A stretch of 8,082 nt of DNA from Planctomycetota bacterium. GTDB taxonomy: Bacteria; Planctomycetota; UBA11346. The notes beneath the pieces were generated by a model, which was not told the origin of the DNA, ran no database searches, and worked only from the letters and a program-made list of their open reading frames with translations. The stretch lies in assembly GCA_947470885.1 (NCBI GenBank), contig CANIXE010000087.1, positions 1-8,082 on the forward strand. Direction: 5' to 3'. The translations under genes were made by a program, and so were the position numbers. Shown piece after piece: positions 6,808 through 8,082 of the stretch; the first letter of the stretch is position 1, and every line of letters starts with the position of its first letter.

Positions 6808-7725
6808 ATGGCCAAACCTCCGCCCCCGGATCTGGTGATCGGGATCGCCTCCTCCGCCCTGTTCGATCTCAGCACCGCCGATGCGGTCTACCGCCAGGAC
6901 GGCGTTGAAGCCTACCGGGCCCACCAGCGGACCCACGAGCGGGAGGTCCTGGCCCCCGGGCCGGCCTTTCCCTTCATCCGCCGCCTGTTGAGCCTGAACC
7001 GGGACCTGGCGGTGCCGGTGGTGGAGATCGTCCTGATCTCCCACAATGACGCCGACACCGGCCTGCGGGTCCGTTTGTCCTGCGAAGAACACCGTCTACG
7101 CCTGGGGCGGATGGCCTTCACCGGGGGCCGGGCGCCCTGGCCGTTCCTGGATGCCTTCGGCACCCACCTGTTCCTCACCCGCAATGCAGCGGACGTGAAC
7201 GCGGCGATCGCCGCCGGAGCCGCCGCCGGCGAGATCCTCCCCACCGCAACCCAAGATGACGACGGTGACGAATTACGGATCGCCTTCGACTTCGATAGTG
7301 TGCTGGCCGATGACAGCAGCGACCGGATCTACGCCCGCGAAGGCCTGGCGGCGTTCTATGCCCACGAAGCGGACCATGCGGAAATCCCCGCCGCGCCCGG
7401 TCCGCTGATCCGGCTCCTGCGGGCCATCGCCGTAGTCCAGGGAAAGCTCCGGGCGGCATCTGGGGAATCCCGCCTGCGCACCGCCATCGTCACCGCCCGG
7501 AACTGGCCGGCGGATCGCCGGGTGGTGACCACCCTCCGGGCCTGGGGCCTGCCGGTGGACGAAGCCTATTTTCTGGGAGACGCCCCCAAGGAACCGGTGC
7601 TGCGCCAACTGCGGCCCCACATCTTTTTCGACGACCGCCGGGCCAATGTGGACCGGGCCTGTTTCGCCGGCCCGGCGGTGCATGTGCCTTTCGGTATCAA
7701 TAACCGTGAAATCGGCGGTGCGTGA
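6808..7725 (+). CDS. 5'-nucleotidase, cytosolic NT5C1-like (PF06189 family)
   Basis: 305 residues, full length for this bacterial family, which hydrolyses nucleoside 5'-monophosphates in the cytoplasm using a HAD fold. Seen in order: the family N-terminus LVIGIASSALFDL (9-21); EAYRAHQRTHE (34-44); VEIVLISHNDADTGLRV (72-88); AFTGG (103-107); the HAD nucleophile motif FDFDSVL (160-166) with D161 and D163; ARNWPA after VTAR (228-231, T229 as motif II); the motif III lysine K261 in GDAPKEPVL; and the metal-binding FFDDRRANV (273-281, D275/D276). All catalytic residues are present. The ATG at 6808 has only a distant AGGTGA (14 bases away). An in-frame GTG at 6790 would add six residues, but nothing like a binding site precedes it. 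It lies on the same strand as the transglutaminase-like gene, with a possible weak terminator between. Confidence 0.93.
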   Translation: MAKPPPPDLVIGIASSALFDLSTADAVYRQDGVEAYRAHQRTHEREVLAPGPAFPFIRRLLSLNRDLAVPVVEIVLISHNDADTGLRVRLSCEEHRLRLGRMAFTGGRAPWPFLDAFGTHLFLTRNAADVNAAIAAGAAAGEILPTATQDDDGDELRIAFDFDSVLADDSSDRIYAREGLAAFYAHEADHAEIPAAPGPLIRLLRAIAVVQGKLRAASGESRLRTAIVTARNWPADRRVVTTLRAWGLPVDEAYFLGDAPKEPVLRQLRPHIFFDDRRANVDRACFAGPAVHVPFGINNREIGGA

Positions 7726-7853
7726 CTCGTGTTAGGAAAATTTGCCGTTCCCAGCTTTTCCGGGCCGGGTTAAATCATTTGCAACATATTGAGTCGTTTC
7801 TCAGACTTGACAGAGGCTATTTGTTTATTCGTGCAACTCTAGCGTGAGTCTCA
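7726..7853. other. AT-rich spacer, probable promoter region for the gene at 7980
   Basis: This stretch, above all 7770-7835, is clearly richer in A and T than the rest of the window, as promoter regions in GC-rich genomes often are. A perfect TTGACA sits at 7807-7812 on the plus strand, but no good -10 follows at 16-18 bases (TTTATT at 7824 is too close). GGAAAA (7735-7740) and TTTTCC (7756-7761) are complementary but too weak to call a terminator. Confidence 0.35.
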
Positions 7854-7960
7854 ATCGTGGGGTACTTACCCCCAGCGATACTTGCCCTAGGGATTTTTCC
7901 TACCGGGTTCACTAGGGTATTCACCCCTGGTGGCGCAAGAAATGGGGCCATTCGCCCCTG
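7854..7960 (+). repeat. Four degenerate repeats of about 25-30 bp, three forming clear hairpins, in the leader of the CheA-like gene
   Basis: Units share a core of T-A/G-GGG, about five bases rich in A/T, then C-run and often TG. Unit 1: GGGGT-ACTT-ACCCC (7859-7872), extended by ATCG (7854-7857) / CGAT (7876-7879). Unit 2: TAGG (7888-7891), seven bases, CCTA (7899-7902). Unit 3: GGGT-ATTC-ACCC (7915-7926), extended outward over 7911-7931 by a bulged stem. Unit 4: GGGGC-CATTC-GCCCC (7944-7958). The G-runs start at about 7859, 7890, 7915 and 7944. They lie between the AT-rich stretch and the start codon, so they may be protein-binding sites or an RNA leader. Confidence 0.5.
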
Positions 7961-7966
7961 ATTCCG

Positions 7967-7972
7967 AAGGGA
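7967..7972 (+). promoter_or_regulatory. Ribosome binding site of the gene at 7980
   Basis: AAGGGA lies seven bases before the ATG at 7980, the best Shine-Dalgarno match in the window. It supports that start. Confidence 0.6.
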
Positions 7973-7979
7973 CTGACGC

Positions 7980-8082
7980 ATGGATGATGGCGGTGAAATG
8001 ACCCAGGAATTCGTCGCGGAAGCGACGACCGGGCTAAATCGGGTCGAGCGTCTACTCCTGCATCTAGCACAGGAAGGCGCCC
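7980..8082 (+). CDS. Probable Hpt-domain protein (CheA-like histidine kinase), N-terminal fragment
   Basis: Only the first 34 residues are visible before the right edge. They begin MDDGGEMTQ and continue FVAEATTGLNRVERLLLHLAQEGA, an amphipathic helix. The pattern F-x-x-E then L-x-x-V/L-E-x-x-L-L-x-L is how the first helix of the Hpt domain looks in CheA and related hybrid kinases. If right, the product is a cytoplasmic sensor kinase of a chemotaxis, pilus or similar signalling system. The phosphorylated histidine would lie beyond the edge, so the call rests on helix pattern alone and another helical protein is possible. Confidence 0.5.
   Translation, partial: MDDGGEMTQEFVAEATTGLNRVERLLLHLAQEGA

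Noticed and set aside
7807..7830. Sigma-70 promoter built on the perfect TTGACA at 7807
   Set aside because: No acceptable -10 box at 16-18 bases; the A/T-rich hexamer TTTATT is only 11 bases away.
7854..7960. CRISPR array or integron-like repeat block
   Set aside because: Repeats are short, degenerate and unequal, with no constant repeat/unique spacer pattern and no cas or integrase gene in the window.

Overview
The window is GC-rich, densely coding bacterial chromosome. The gene content (TsaE, a long single-chain GcvP closest to the gammaproteobacterial type, and a REP-like inverted repeat) suggests a high-GC gammaproteobacterium. That placement is by eye and tentative. I see no mobile element, tRNA, rRNA or CRISPR array.

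Left part, minus strand (1-2495): the first bases hold the start of a secreted or periplasmic protein whose signal peptide runs off the left edge. Upstream of it, transcribed the same way, is the most unusual gene of the window. It is one 779-residue reading frame with a complete TsaE domain (tRNA t6A biosynthesis ATPase) at its N-terminus, then a proline-rich linker of about 90 residues, then a complete membrane glycosyltransferase family 2 protein of the cellulose-synthase-like type. I know of no described protein with this architecture. In many gammaproteobacteria tsaE is followed by an N-acetylmuramoyl-L-alanine amidase gene, and the truncated secreted protein would fit that place, but too little of it is visible to say.

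Middle (2496-5896): a divergent spacer of about 100 bp separates the fusion gene from gcvP, the glycine-cleavage P-protein (about 950 residues, intact PLP lysine). No gcvT or gcvH lies beside it. After gcvP comes a REP-like block with 26-bp arms, then about 315 bp in which I find no gene, only a few hairpins.

Right part, plus strand (5897-7725): a transglutaminase-like cysteine-peptidase-fold protein and a cytosolic 5'-nucleotidase of the NT5C1/PF06189 type. They are separated by 98 bp containing a weak terminator-like hairpin and an inverted repeat, so co-transcription is uncertain.

Right edge (7726-8082): a 254-bp spacer with an AT-rich pocket and then four degenerate repeats of about 25-30 bp, three of which can form clear G-run/C-run hairpins. 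It leads into the first 34 codons of a gene whose N-terminus resembles the Hpt domain of CheA-type kinases. The repeat block and the TsaE-glycosyltransferase fusion are the two things most worth following up.
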